NCBI GenBank assembly: GCA_018136815.1
Contig: CM030940.1
Span: 204,701-268,700, forward strand
DNA from: Isochrysis galbana
Taxonomy: Eukaryota > Haptophyta > Isochrysidales > Isochrysidaceae
Length of the DNA: 64,000 bases
Direction of reading: 5' to 3'
This document shows positions 31,978 through 42,059 of this stretch, one piece after another (within the stretch, counting starts at the first letter, position 1; each line of letters starts with the position of its first letter). The notes below the pieces were generated by a model. That model had not been told where the DNA came from. It searched no databases and worked only from the letters and a program-made list of their open reading frames with translations. A program made the translations under genes and the position numbers.

Positions 31978-33126
31978 CCAAAAAAAATCTTCATAAAAAT
32001 CTCCGCTACGTTTGCGGTAAGGTTGTGAATAGGTTGCAATCGGAGCCAACATGTTTGAACCTATTAGTGCTCGAGAGCCAACATATTAGATAGTATTAGC
32101 AGCATGCCGCCAACATATTAGATAGTATTAGTGCTTTTGAGGAGGGGTATTAACGGTATTTGCTTGTTAACATGTTAACAGTACAGGTATATGTATGTAT
32201 TATAATAAGGGCTAAGGGGCCCTTGCCCTTGCTTGCTTGACCCTTGAGGTACCCTTGCTTGTTGGGGCGGGAGACTGTGGCTTCTCTTGTGTTCTTACTT
32301 TGATCGGGATACCCTCCTTGGAGTCCGTGTGATCCCGCTTTGATCTCCGCCAAGTTTACTGCGAGTAAAATTGTTATCCAACCTAAGTGATGTTTCGTAT
32401 ATCCAATTCTCTCGCCGCCTGCGAGAGGTCCTCCGATGTTTCAAGATTGAAGTCTTTGTCCACCGTGTAAAGAGGGCTTATCATCTTCTTTATATGTTTA
32501 TTGCTCGGGGCGTGTAGCCCCATCTTCTCCCGTTGCCTCTTAAGCCTTTGGAAGAAACCGGTTTTCGCCGTTACTAATAGGTGGTATCTAGTGAGAATTG
32601 CCCTAAGGATCGATCTAGTGAACCTACCATCATCCGCGTTGCCATATTGTATGCATGCCGCAGTGTATGGTGAAAGGATTACTTCATTTGCCGTTAGCTT
32701 TTATCCATCGTGTCGGTAGCGAGTCAGTGTTAGTAAGGATCCGGAGCCATTACGAGTACCCCGGGCCGAAGCCGAGAGCTTTGGCTCGCTTTGTGGTAGT
32801 AATCCCAACTAACGCGATCGAAGGCCTTTTCCCAGTCAATGGCTAGGGCGAGGCCCCCGTCGTCTGTGTCATCCAGGAAGGCCTGAACTAGTTTGAGCAA
32901 ATGCGTGCGGCCCCTGTGGGGCGTCGTGACGGCGGAGGGCTGGGGATCAGGAGCGGAAGGAGCTCTCCGCCGTCACGACGTCGGTGTCTGGTGGGGCAGA
33001 GGCCTGCGAACGCTTCGGCTCCGGCGGCTTGGGGCGGCCCCGTTGTGGGGCGTCGTGGCGGCAGGGGGCGCTGGGAGAGGGGAGCGGTCGGCGCGCGCTC
33101 TATCGCTGAAACTATAACAATAGTTT
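31978..33126 (-). mobile_element. Internally deleted LINE copy, both ends present
   Basis: Read on the minus strand: hairpin at 33126-33109, MERAP-type ORF1 start with ATG changed to ATA (33103), about 230 bases of ORF1, then directly the reverse-transcriptase segment (32890-32650: DWEKAFDRVSWDYYHKA-like), then the ORF2 C-terminal end and 3' tail ending in T8 (complement A8 at 31979). This single copy links the hairpin head, ORF1, RT and tail as one element. Large internal deletions make it non-autonomous. Confidence 0.75.
32041..32140. repeat. Short tandem repeat inside the LINE tail
   Basis: CCAACATATTAGATAGTATTAG occurs twice, with a third diverged unit upstream (GAGCCAACATGTTTGAACC). It lies within the 3' part of the minus-strand LINE copy and is not seen in the other tails, so it arose locally. 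Confidence 0.8.
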
Positions 33127-33737
33127 TTGTCTCCCCCAAGAGGAGAGTCAGCGCCCGGTAGGGAGGGCACGAGGCTCCTCCCTATCCACCCCTACTTTGA
33201 AGGTAGGTTGGTTCATCTCGTTGGCCTCTCAAAACAAGTCCCTCCGGAGGACCAAGGTGCCATTCCCAAACCGTGACAGAGTAATTTGCAAGACCGGGGA
33301 GGTGGGAAGTAGTCGTTAAAATGCGTGAATGACCAGGCTAATATTGAGTATGTCGGCAGGCATCTCCCCCGCCCTAACAAGATACACGCATCACACAAAA
33401 TAGCCAACCAAGATGCGTGAGTCGGTGTGTGTTAAGCGCACATGACATGATGGACTGTGAGAGAGCTCACGAGAGCGCGGCGTACAGTTTCTTGAATGAA
33501 CATCGGCAATAGATGAGATAGGGCAGGATGGAAGAAATCACCGCCGATGCACATTTGATGGTCGGCGGACGGGATCTCTCGGCGACCTTGCCGTACATGC
33601 TGTTGCTCGTGACCTCTGTTCGCACCAGCCGCGCAGCGTGCTGTGTGCACCGTTGAGCCGTCAGTCCCCGGCCCAATCTGTAGCCTCATACTGCCACTGC
33701 GTGCGGGCGCGCGCGCAACAGCAGCAGTCGGCTGCGT
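33127..33737. other. No gene recognised
   Basis: 3' flank of the coiled-coil gene. A short frame at 33432-33689 (minus) has no recognisable features. Confidence 0.4.
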
Positions 33738-34874
33738 TCAGACGGTCTTGCCGTGCAGCGGAAGCAAGGAGGCCGACATACTATCCATCTCATATAGATC
33801 CTGGATCTGCTGCGGCGGACGGCCCCCTCGCGGTCGGGATTCTTGCGCATCTGCACGCTGGAGCATCTCACGGAAACGCCGTCGATCAGCGAGGAGATGG
33901 GCAGAAGCAACGTTGAGGCACAATGCACGGAAGCACTGCGAAAGCAGCATTCGGTTGGCAGCTGCCACTGCACGACGCGCAAGGAAGCGCTGCGCGCCAG
34001 CGAAGCGAAGCTGCACTGCGCGACGCTCATCGGATTCCATCTGTGAAACCTCGCGGCCAGCTCCACGCAAGGTGTTCAGCGAACGTTCGAGCCTGCCAGC
34101 TCGCTGCCGCTCCGCCTCCAGCTGCCGCGCTGCCTCCGCAAGGGCGAGCTCTGCCTCGGCAATCCGGACGAGTAGCTCCGCGCGGTTTTGGCCCGACTCA
34201 AGTGCTCCGCGCTCATATGCGAGCACAGGCTTGGGCTCATCATGCCGCCGTACCCTACCGGCTTGCTTCTCTCCACGCATGAACACAGCCTCAGTATTGA
34301 GCTGCTGCGCCACGCACGTCCGCCACCCGCCCAGACCGTTTTCCTCTCCTACCCCCTTCTCCACGCTGGCGCGCAAGTGACCACCTGTCGCCCTTCTCCT
34401 CTCGGCGCCTGACTGGAATTCCAATGACTCTTCAAGTGCCGCCATTCGTTCCTCTTCTACCTTAACTACCTCCTCTCCTTGCGCACTCCACTTCCCGCCG
34501 TTGTCGCGGGTTACGGCTCTTGTACCCACCTTGCCGCCATCGCCTCCTGCATCAACTGTTGGCTCTCCCTCAAAGCCTCGTGCTGCTCTCCCCGCCGACG
34601 GAAGGAATGAGGTGGTTGGCTCCGCTTGGTCCCCCCATCCTTGAGATGAGCATCGTTGGCCCTCTTGGTCCCCCCGTGGCTGTGTGAGCACTGTGGCGAG
34701 TGCTGCCCACCTCGAGAAGGCGCGAAGGATGGTGTGGGAGGTGAGGAGGCTGAGAGTGGAGCTGAGCTTGGTCTCAAAGAGGAGCTGAGTGAGGAGATGC
34801 TGAAGCTGAGGAGGTAGTTTGACCTTGGAGTGCTTGGAGCGAGGCAGAGGGGGGAGGGAGGGGGAGGGGGGCAT
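33738..34874 (-). CDS. Hypothetical coiled-coil protein
   Basis: 378 codons from the ATG at 34874; the frame continues upstream only through a GA-tract-derived Leu/Ser artefact. Visible features: an N-terminal helical part with TILRAFSRWAALATVL, a central disordered Gly/Glu-rich part, a coiled coil (NRAELLVRIAEAELALAEAA, then LEAERQRAGRLERSLNTL) and a C-terminal ANRMLLSQCFRALCLN with basic residues around it. The F-x-x-W and CFRAL segments faintly recall centrin-binding Sfi1-type repeats, which is only a suggestion. No family was recognised. Confidence 0.55.
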   Translation of the reverse strand: MPPSPSLPPLPRSKHSKVKLPPQLQHLLTQLLFETKLSSTLSLLTSHTILRAFSRWAALATVLTQPRGDQEGQRCSSQGWGDQAEPTTSFLPSAGRAARGFEGEPTVDAGGDGGKVGTRAVTRDNGGKWSAQGEEVVKVEEERMAALEESLEFQSGAERRRATGGHLRASVEKGVGEENGLGGWRTCVAQQLNTEAVFMRGEKQAGRVRRHDEPKPVLAYERGALESGQNRAELLVRIAEAELALAEAARQLEAERQRAGRLERSLNTLRGAGREVSQMESDERRAVQLRFAGAQRFLARRAVAAANRMLLSQCFRALCLNVASAHLLADRRRFREMLQRADAQESRPRGGRPPQQIQDLYEMDSMSASLLPLHGKTV

Positions 34875-34919
34875 GGACAAGAATGAAAGGGAGGGGGGGA
34901 GGGGGAGGCAGGGAGAGGG

Positions 34920-34966
34920 GGAGAAGGGGGGAAGAAGGCGGGAGGGGGAGAGAGAGAGAGAGAGCG

Positions 34967-34999
<33 letters not shown>

Positions 35000-35062
35000 G
35001 GAGAGAGGGGGGGGGGGGAAGAGAAAGAGGAGAGAGAGGAAGAAGCAGGAAAAAGGAGGGAG

Positions 35063-35136
<74 letters not shown>

Positions 35137-35180
35137 GAGAAGAGATAGAAGAGAAGAGAGAAGTGAGAGCCAGAGAGAGA
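34920..35180. repeat. (GA)n purine tract
   Basis: Long GA run directly upstream of the coiled-coil gene, hence a CT-rich leader on its sense strand. The same arrangement is seen at RRS1 and the P450-like gene. Confidence 0.9.
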
Positions 35181-35263
35181 GGACTTCACAGCAGAGAAGA
35201 AAATACAGAGAGTACAAGTAAGGGATATAAAAATAGAACTCAGGGGATGCAGTTGTCGCGGGG

Positions 35264-35360
35264 GGTGTACATTAGGCATTAGACATTAGGCATTAGACTT
35301 TAGACATTAGACATATGACATTAGGCATTAGGCATTAGGCATAAGGCATTAGACATTAAA
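35264..35360. repeat. CATTAGACATTAGG minisatellite
   Basis: About seven to ten imperfect units of (G)GCATTAGACATTA in tandem, immediately before repeat R3. Confidence 0.9.
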
Positions 35361-35381
35361 CGACCGTCGGTCGGCCGATGG

Positions 35382-35640
35382 ACCGACGAGATGACACTAC
35401 ACTCACGTCAACACTCTCCACACTAACGTATCCTTATCACGGAACGCACAGGAACTTGCTGACAGACCGAACGAGGAAGAGAATGCCGGCAAGAGAGCGA
35501 CGGGGCGACGGACGATCCGACGGGGGCGACCGTTACGCACAAGAATGAGGAAGGAATCTTTCGAAAACCCTTAAGTGAGTTGATGAAGACCGAAGTGAAA
35601 TAGCGCCACGGTATAATCCAACGGCCAACACCTGAGGGGG
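35382..35640. repeat. Dispersed repeat R3, copy 2
   Basis: Matches 14548-14820. A different upstream neighbour (minisatellite here) marks the left boundary at GATGGACCGACGAGATGACA. Confidence 0.9.
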
Positions 35641-36386
35641 AATCAGGGTCACACATGGGGGCGGTTCCTTGCACCGGCGATACCTGAACGCGCGACTTAG
35701 CCTAAAACGCGAGGAGCACGCAAGGAGGTAAGCCAGGTGAGGGGCAAGCAGGCGGCAAGGGAGGCGACAAAGGAGGCGAGGGCAACAAGCAGGGCGAATG
35801 GACGAATGTAGGACCCTGCGACGGTAACTCGTGGCTAGCCTGCAAGGAGGGAACATAGAAACGCAAACAACTTCTAAAACAAAAAGGTCGATCGCGGATG
35901 CGACAGGCCTGTCCGACAGGAGCACGCACAATGGTTTTTAGGTCAGCGTGTGGAGCTCGACGACATTCTACGCAAGAGTGGTGCACGGCAAGACATCCTC
36001 TTTGAGCAGAGTGATGCGTGTGGGGAAGATTGCTTGAATCTTCCTTCAGTGCCGCGTGTCAATGGTGACAACACGGGTGTGCACTGTCGCGCTTACGACT
36101 TACGACGGCAAAATGAAACGACTAGCCGAGCACCTAGCACCTAAACGTATTTCACGTGCGCTGAGGGGTGTCGTGATAGTACCGGGCTAGTCGGAGTAGT
36201 GATACTAACGCTCAGATGTTTATTATCATTTTGTCTACATTGGGGACGACACTTCTCTTGTATGTAGACGTTATTCTGGTAAGCAAAAGTACTATTAAGT
36301 GTTTATCTAGACTACTACACGTTCACTGTGATCGAAAGTCTATTGTGGAATCTAGTCTCCACCCGCCGCCGCCGCGCGCGCGCGCG
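35641..36386. other. Upstream region of the 7TM-PIPK gene; repeat R5 copy 2
   Basis: No gene is supported. Positions 36161-36220 repeat R5 (GGGGTGTCGTGATAGTACCG). GGTCGATCGCGGATGCGACA at 35886 also occurs near 1864. Confidence 0.5.
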
Positions 36387-39300
36387 ATGGCGTCGGGGTG
36401 CTCTCCTCTGCTCGACGTCGACGAGCTCGGCCAGGCGTGGCGGCAGGGAGGATGGTCGGTGGGATGCTCGGCACTCTCTGTCGGCTGCTGCCTGAGCCTA
36501 CTTCTACTCGTCGCACGCGATCCCGCGCTCCGCCTCGCTCCCCACAGAGTTATACCTTTCCGCTCAGCGCTCACCGCAGCGCAGTCTTCCGTCTTTCTTC
36601 TCGCCAGCGCTCCCCAGGCGCCCTGGGCGTCGGCGGAGGAGGTGGAGGGTCCTGGGGGATCAGTCCTGTCCTTGGACGTCGAGAGCGATGAGAGACGACG
36701 GCTGCGTGGCGCGTACGATTGGCTCGGATGCGCGATTGCACTCAGCCAGCTGTGAGTGGATTGTGATGGCGGCTGCATGGGGGTACTGAAAAGGGCTTGC
36801 AGCGCAGGGGGTGGGGGGTGGGGTGGGGGGGGGGGGGCTGGAGAGGCTTGAAGAGAGAGCGGGGGACGGGTAGTTAGGGGGTTGTGGAGCTCGGGCAGGA
36901 GGGCGCTCGGGAAGAGGCAATGGAGGGGAGGACGAGAAAAGTTCCGCTAGCCGTTGGTGCATGGCAGCAGTACAGGAGTGGGGAGTGGCTGGGCCTGTGG
37001 GTTGACGCTAGTCGGCAGCGTGGGCGCCCGGGGAAGGGATGGGGGGTCAGGAGGGTTCGGGAAGAGGGGATGCGGCTGGTAACGAGCTGCTGGGACTTGG
37101 AACAGGTGTGCATAGCCGCTGTAAATGCAAGGAGCCTCTCGCATGGGAGTGCACACCAAGGGACGGAGAGGGAGGGAGTGTGGCGCGGCAAGCGGAAGTT
37201 CTAGAAGTTGGTGGCGCTTGGAGGGGAGTAAGGGTCAGCCATGTGGGGGTTGGGCGCCTGTAACGCGAAACGTCAACATCGGCCTAGGTCGCTTCAGATG
37301 GAGCAACTGGACGGACGTGCACGCACCAACGGTCAGGAAGGAATGACTCAGCAAGGCAGGCCTATGAGGGGGCGTTGGCCTGTCCAAGGCTCGCTGCACA
37401 GTACCATGCGAGCGGCACCAACCGCCTGCAGCCCATCCGACCCTTCCCTTCCCCCGGACGGATTGACGCAGGTGCATCATGCTCGAGCTCATCATCATCG
37501 TCACTGACCCATTCCGCCCAGACCGTGCCATGCACGCATATACACTCCTTGTTGTCGGCGGCGCCACACTACTCACTGTGATGGCGCAGACAGCGTACTC
37601 GGGCCCACCCGACGCCCATCTGGCCGATGAAGGCCTCGCCCGCTTCCCATGCGAGTATCAGGTGACGGGGGCTCCGGGCTCTTGGGATCGCGCGGCGCTA
37701 ATCGTGGGCGACATACTTATGTGCGTTTCCACCATCCTGCCCACGTGGTACAGGAGCTTATCGTCCTTGCTGGGCGTGCGTGGAACGTCTTCTTCTCTGT
37801 AGTGGCCATAAGTGCGGTCCCGCCTTTCGCCGTGCCTTACAGGGCTGCGTTACGGCCGTCAAAGGCCTGGCATGCGCGGCGTGTCGGTGCGGCACGCCAT
37901 TCCTTTGTTCACCTCGCCCTACATCGCCTGCCCCTCTCGCAGCCATGCTGCTCGAGCTGTCCGAACGCCTCGACTGGGGTCTCGTCTCATCGCGCGCTGC
38001 GCGCCGCCACGCATGGAACGCTGCGCTCGCCTACACTGTGCCCTACCTCGTGCTCGACGCAATCCAGGATTGGGTGCTTCCTGCAATGAAGCCAGCCCAT
38101 GCGCCAGCACTAGCGATCTGCCGATCAGTGCTATTCGTGGTGGCGTGCCCGCTGCGCGGGGCTCTCGACACGTGCGTGTGGGCCGTACTGCAGCGCAGGC
38201 AGCTATTCCGCTGTGCGGCCACACCGGCGGATGGCGTCGGAGCCAACGAAGAACTCGCCGACCTGCGCGCGGCACTGCGGTACGATCTCGTGCAACTGAC
38301 TGCCTTTGGTATTGCTAGCCTCTCCGGAGGTGCACGCGCGCGCGTCGCGAGGATCGCACCCGCACACCTGCACGGTGAGCAAGCCGGCCGGTGGCCGCCA
38401 CCGCCGGCGGCGCGCCGGATGCGCACGCAGGGCGGCGAGGTGGAACGGCTGATGCATGTACCGCTTGCGCGCCTCTCGACCTCCGTGCCCGCGTCCGCCG
38501 CCGCCCGGCCGCTCACCGGCTCGTCCGACCACTCACTCGACCAAGCTGAATCCGGCTCGCTCGTCTTCGGACATTACCGCGCCAATACGTTTGCTGCGCT
38601 CCGCGAGGCACTGACTGTAGACGAGGTCGATTTCACCGACGCCTTTGCGCAAATCAGAGTGCCCTTCGCAGTATCGCCGGCGGAGGGTGCCCAGCGACCC
38701 ACACCGATTGTTCACCAGACCGGCAGCGCTGCGCAACTTCCCTCGCCGCGCGCAGCCAAGGCGGCAGCTGACCCTTCTGGCCTTGCCGAGGTGGCCTCGT
38801 CTGGTGCGTCGGGTTCATACTTCTACTTCACGCCGTGCAAGCGCTTCATCGTCAAGACCATTTCCAAGCGCGAAAAGGTGTGGCGGCCCACTGAGCTGCG
38901 CAGAAACTCATCGAGCCCACCGGCATGGTTCCCGTCCCTCCGTCCTGCCTCTCCCGGCTGGATTCCCGCGGGCACAGCTGACCGTGAGTCGTGCCGCCCC
39001 AGCCGCCCCGTGAGGCTGCCCGCCCCGTCCTCGTCGGCTTCATGTAGGATCGGCTTGTCGCGCTCGCAGCCGCCCTCCTGAGCCACGTGCGCTCCAGCCC
39101 GCTGCGGGAGGCGCGCCGGCTCGATGTCCCACCCTCACTCATTCAGTACTACGGCGCCTACTCCATCCGCGTGCCGCCTGGGCCCATCCGACGCGCGCTT
39201 GGGTGCAACTTTGGACGGCCCCAAGTGTACTACGTGGTGATGCGCAACCACCTTTATGGGCTAGCCAAGCCGCACCTCACCTTTGACCTCAAGGGCGCTA

Positions 39301-40119
39301 CCTTCAACCGACGGAGGCTGGGCGAGCACGCGGCCGACTCACTGCGCTCGGCAATCGTTGAGGGCCAGTGCGCAGACTGGTGCGGCGTCCAGAGGCGGGG
39401 GAGGGAGCAGTGTGGTCGCCAGCGCGCCTTCCCTCGCATCCCGCATGCCGTGCCCCTCATCTGCCCTCCCTCCCCGTCGCCTTAAATTTAGGAGCGGCAC
39501 TCTCCTCGACTCGGACTGGCTGAGCCTCCCCATCACGCTCCCCCTCCCACCTGCCGTGCGTGTGGCCCTTGCGCTTGTGCTGGCTAGGGACGTGCGATTT
39601 CTCGCGTCGCAAGGCCTCATCGACTACTCGCTCCTCATCGGCGTGCCACTGCAGTCGAGTGGCAATGACGCCGCTAGAGTGCATGAATGCCGACCCCGTG
39701 CCGCCGCCGAGTTGCCGTCTTCCACGCCGCCCCACAGGCTGCAAGGCAGCGACGCGTGGTGGGAGAGCGCACCACTCCAGCGCAGTCGCGCCAGTGGCGC
39801 AATCCTTGGTCCCTCTGCATTGGTCGGAATTGGTATCATCGATATTTTTGAGCGCTGGGAGAGCGGTTGGTGCCTTCAGCGCGCCGTGCTCTCGGCAGTG
39901 CTCCGGCTGACGTGCGCCGCGCCCGCCGACGCGACGACGGCGCTACCGCCGCGCGCCTACGCGCTCCGGTTCGAGGAGTTTGTTGCGATTGAGGTGCTTC
40001 GTCTGCCAAGGGAGGAGCGCGATGTGCTCTTACCCTCGTGGAGGCACCTATGGGCCAGCCGGCCGCGCGAGAACCCGCCAGGCCAATGCGACGAGCTCAT
40101 CGACTGCTACGGTGTGTAG
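36387..40119 (+). CDS. Seven-TM receptor / phosphatidylinositol phosphate kinase fusion
   Basis: Exons: 36387-36751, 37472 to about 37770 (end unresolved), 37943-38877, 39048-39367 and 39492-40119; small exons may be missing between the first three. Exons 1-3 encode about seven hydrophobic segments (SALSVGCCLSLLLLV; AAQSSVFLLASA; YDWLGCAIALSQL; AYTLLVVGGATLLTVMA; LIVGDILMCVSTIL; AALAYTVPYLVLDAI; ALAICRSVLFVVACPL). The C-terminal half is a PIPK: SGSYFYFTPCKRFIVKTI, SLIQYYGAYSIR, YYVVMRNHL, FDLKGATFNR, FLASQGLIDYSLLIGV, GIIDIFERW. This is the GPCR-PIPK architecture known from Dictyostelium RpkA and oomycete GK proteins, which links a receptor to phosphoinositide synthesis in one chain. Introns begin GTGAGT, GTGTGG and GTGCGC. 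Confidence 0.85.
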
Positions 40120-40580
40120 CGTTACGAAGTGGGCGCCAGGTAAAGGACCAAGCCCTCACTTGGACTCGCGGTTGCGGCCGGAAGGTCAACCGGCGAGATG
40201 CAGCTGCGGGCTCTCAACTTGCCCGCGTATTGCTCGCGTAGTACTTTCGATGCAAAGCGACATTCCCATGGCAAAACATCAAATCGGCACACCTCTCGCA
40301 GGCGGTTCAGGGCCGTGACACACTCAGATCTATGGCAAAAGGGTTAAACAAGAAAATCAAAGAAAGCTGAGATCGGCCTTCTTTGGAGCCTACTATTATT
40401 AACTCCTTACTGCCGGAGCACCTATACAGGTGGTTCCGCTCGGTCTTTTTACTTGTCCTCTTGGCAGCTTCACCCGCGGGCGACGAGCCGCCGGTATGGC
40501 ACAGGGGGCTTGCCCGGACACACCGCTATGGCTCAACTACCTAAATATAGGAAGATCTAGGCAGGTTTTGTGAAGCATTT
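40120..40580. other. No gene recognised
   Basis: 3' flank of the 7TM-PIPK gene. The last five bases (CATTT) are the left target duplication of the next element. Confidence 0.45.
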
Positions 40581-40807
40581 CTAGGGCGGTCAAACAGGGG
40601 CTTTTTAACTACTAGTAAGGGTTGGGCTGCATTTTTTGACCGTGGCGCGAGGCCCAATAAAAAACCTTCAGGGGGGGCCACCTGCCGCCACGAAAATCTT
40701 AGCCAGGAAATGGTGCGATTCTCCCCCCCTCCCCCCCCCTCCGTCACGCGCGCTCACGCTCTACCCGTAAAGAATTGGCGGTCGCGCCCGCGGGGGGATC
40801 GATTCCT

Positions 40808-40815
40808 TTATATCT
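40808..40815 (+). promoter_or_regulatory. TATA-like box of the family T element
   Basis: TTTATATC lies 31-38 bases before an ATG at 40846. The block TTCCTTTATATCTAAGCTAC is identical in the copy at 58864 and recognisable in the minus-strand copy (about 2165), which suggests a maintained promoter. Confidence 0.5.
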
Positions 40816-40828
40816 AAGCTACATTCGG

Positions 40829-41330
40829 CATTTGATTCCCGCCCGATGCAGCGCCGTGTCGGGCTGCCGACAGTCCGACCACCCCCTGACCCTCTGGCAT
40901 CATGGCCCGCGCAGCCCACCCAGCTCCTCACAGCGCGCGCACGCGGCTACCCTGGCTGCCGCAGACCCCGCCCTGACCATCCCGACCCGCCCCTCGCAGG
41001 ATTCGCCCTCACTCGAACTCGGCATCGAGAACCAGGACCAGCTCACCGACGCGGCCGTCCACGCGTGGCTGACAAGCCTCCGCGTTGAGGCTGCCCTCGC
41101 GGCCCTCCTCTCTCTGACAGTGCCAGATTCGGCGCTGATCGATGAGGCAAGACCCGTGGGTGACCTCAGGACGGGCCACGTCGTAGCTCTCTACGCCGCG
41201 GCGAGCAAAAAAGCCCAAGATCTTGCCAGAGCGCCTCACAGCGCATCTGGCGGGAACCCACCACCCAAAGCAGAAATCATCTTCTGCCGCTGGGTGGTGG
41301 GCTTGGCAGGCGGTATTGGGAATCAACCCA
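40829..41330 (+). CDS. Uncharacterised protein of the family T element
   Basis: An open frame without stops in this copy and in the copies at 58895-59390 and 1862-2147 (minus). Conserved segments: SLELGIENQDQLT, AAVHAWLTSLRVEAA, VPDSALIDEARP, HVVALYAAA and KAEIIFCRWVV. Differences between copies are often conservative, which suggests past selection on the protein. No ATG opens this frame; the nearest ATG (40846, MQRRVGLPTVRPPP) is in another frame, so splicing, frameshifting or decay must be invoked. No catalytic motif or known domain is visible. Confidence 0.5.
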
Positions 41331-41346
41331 TACTGCCAATGACGCC

Positions 41347-41814
41347 ATCCGGATGGATCGTCGAAAACGGCCACGCAGCGCGCCCGGCATCGGTTCGAAG
41401 TTGGGCTCTCCGGGCCTCCCTCGGCGACGGCTCAACGTTCAATGGGCTCGGCGGGTGGTGATTTCGACGAGGGTTCGGCGCGCGGCCTGCCCGATTGGCG
41501 TGACCATCCGGGTGGGATATGCGTATATGGTATCTGGTGGGGTCCGCCATCCGGATGGATCGTCGAAAACGGCCACGCAGCGCGCCCGGCATCGGTTCGA
41601 AGTTGGGCTCTCCGGGCCTCCCTCGGCGACGGCTCAACGTTCAATGGGCTCGGCGGGTGGGTGCTTTCGACGAGGGTTCGGCGCGCGGCCTGCCCGATTG
41701 GCGCGACCATCCGGGTGGGATATGCGTATATGATATCTGGTGGGGTCCGCCATCCGGATGGATCGTCGAAAACGGCCACGCAGCGCGCCCGGCATCGGTT
41801 CGAAGTTGGGCTTT
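41347..41814 (+). repeat. 203-bp tandem repeat in the family T element
   Basis: A unit beginning ATCCGGATGGATCGTCG starts at 41347, 41549 and 41752; the third copy is partial (about 60 bases). It is absent from the 58.7-kb copy, so it is a local expansion. Confidence 0.9.
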
Positions 41815-42059
41815 TTGAGCTTTTGCGATTTTAGCGTCTTTTGTCAGTTTTTGATTACGTTTTGTTATGGGGGCCCAAGGGGGGGTCCGGGTCCTAATGG
41901 GCCCCGGATATGTGCTAGTTGGGTGTATTGGGAACTTTCTCCCGAAAAAAATCCTTAAATTTCCTCAATTCTGAGATGGTCATTTTTTCACCCCTTATAA
42001 AAAAACACTGTTTGACCGCCCTAGCATTTCAGTTTAACTACCTAAAAAATTTCAGAAAA

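Larger units (their letters stand above)
40581..42024 (+). mobile_element. Intact TIR element, family T (1.44 kb)
   Basis: Ends CTAGGGCGGTCAAACAG and its exact reverse complement CTGTTTGACCGCCCTAG, flanked by the 5-base direct repeat CATTT (40576-40580 and 42025-42029). The first 60 bases fold back on themselves (CGGTCAAA and TTTTGACCG near 40636). Inside are a TATA-like promoter (40808-40815), an open frame of about 160 codons conserved in two other copies, and a tandem repeat of about 203 bases. No transposase is recognised, so it is probably mobilised in trans. Other copies or remnants: 358, 1862-2405, 27970, 58738-59505 and 60300-60362. Confidence 0.88.
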
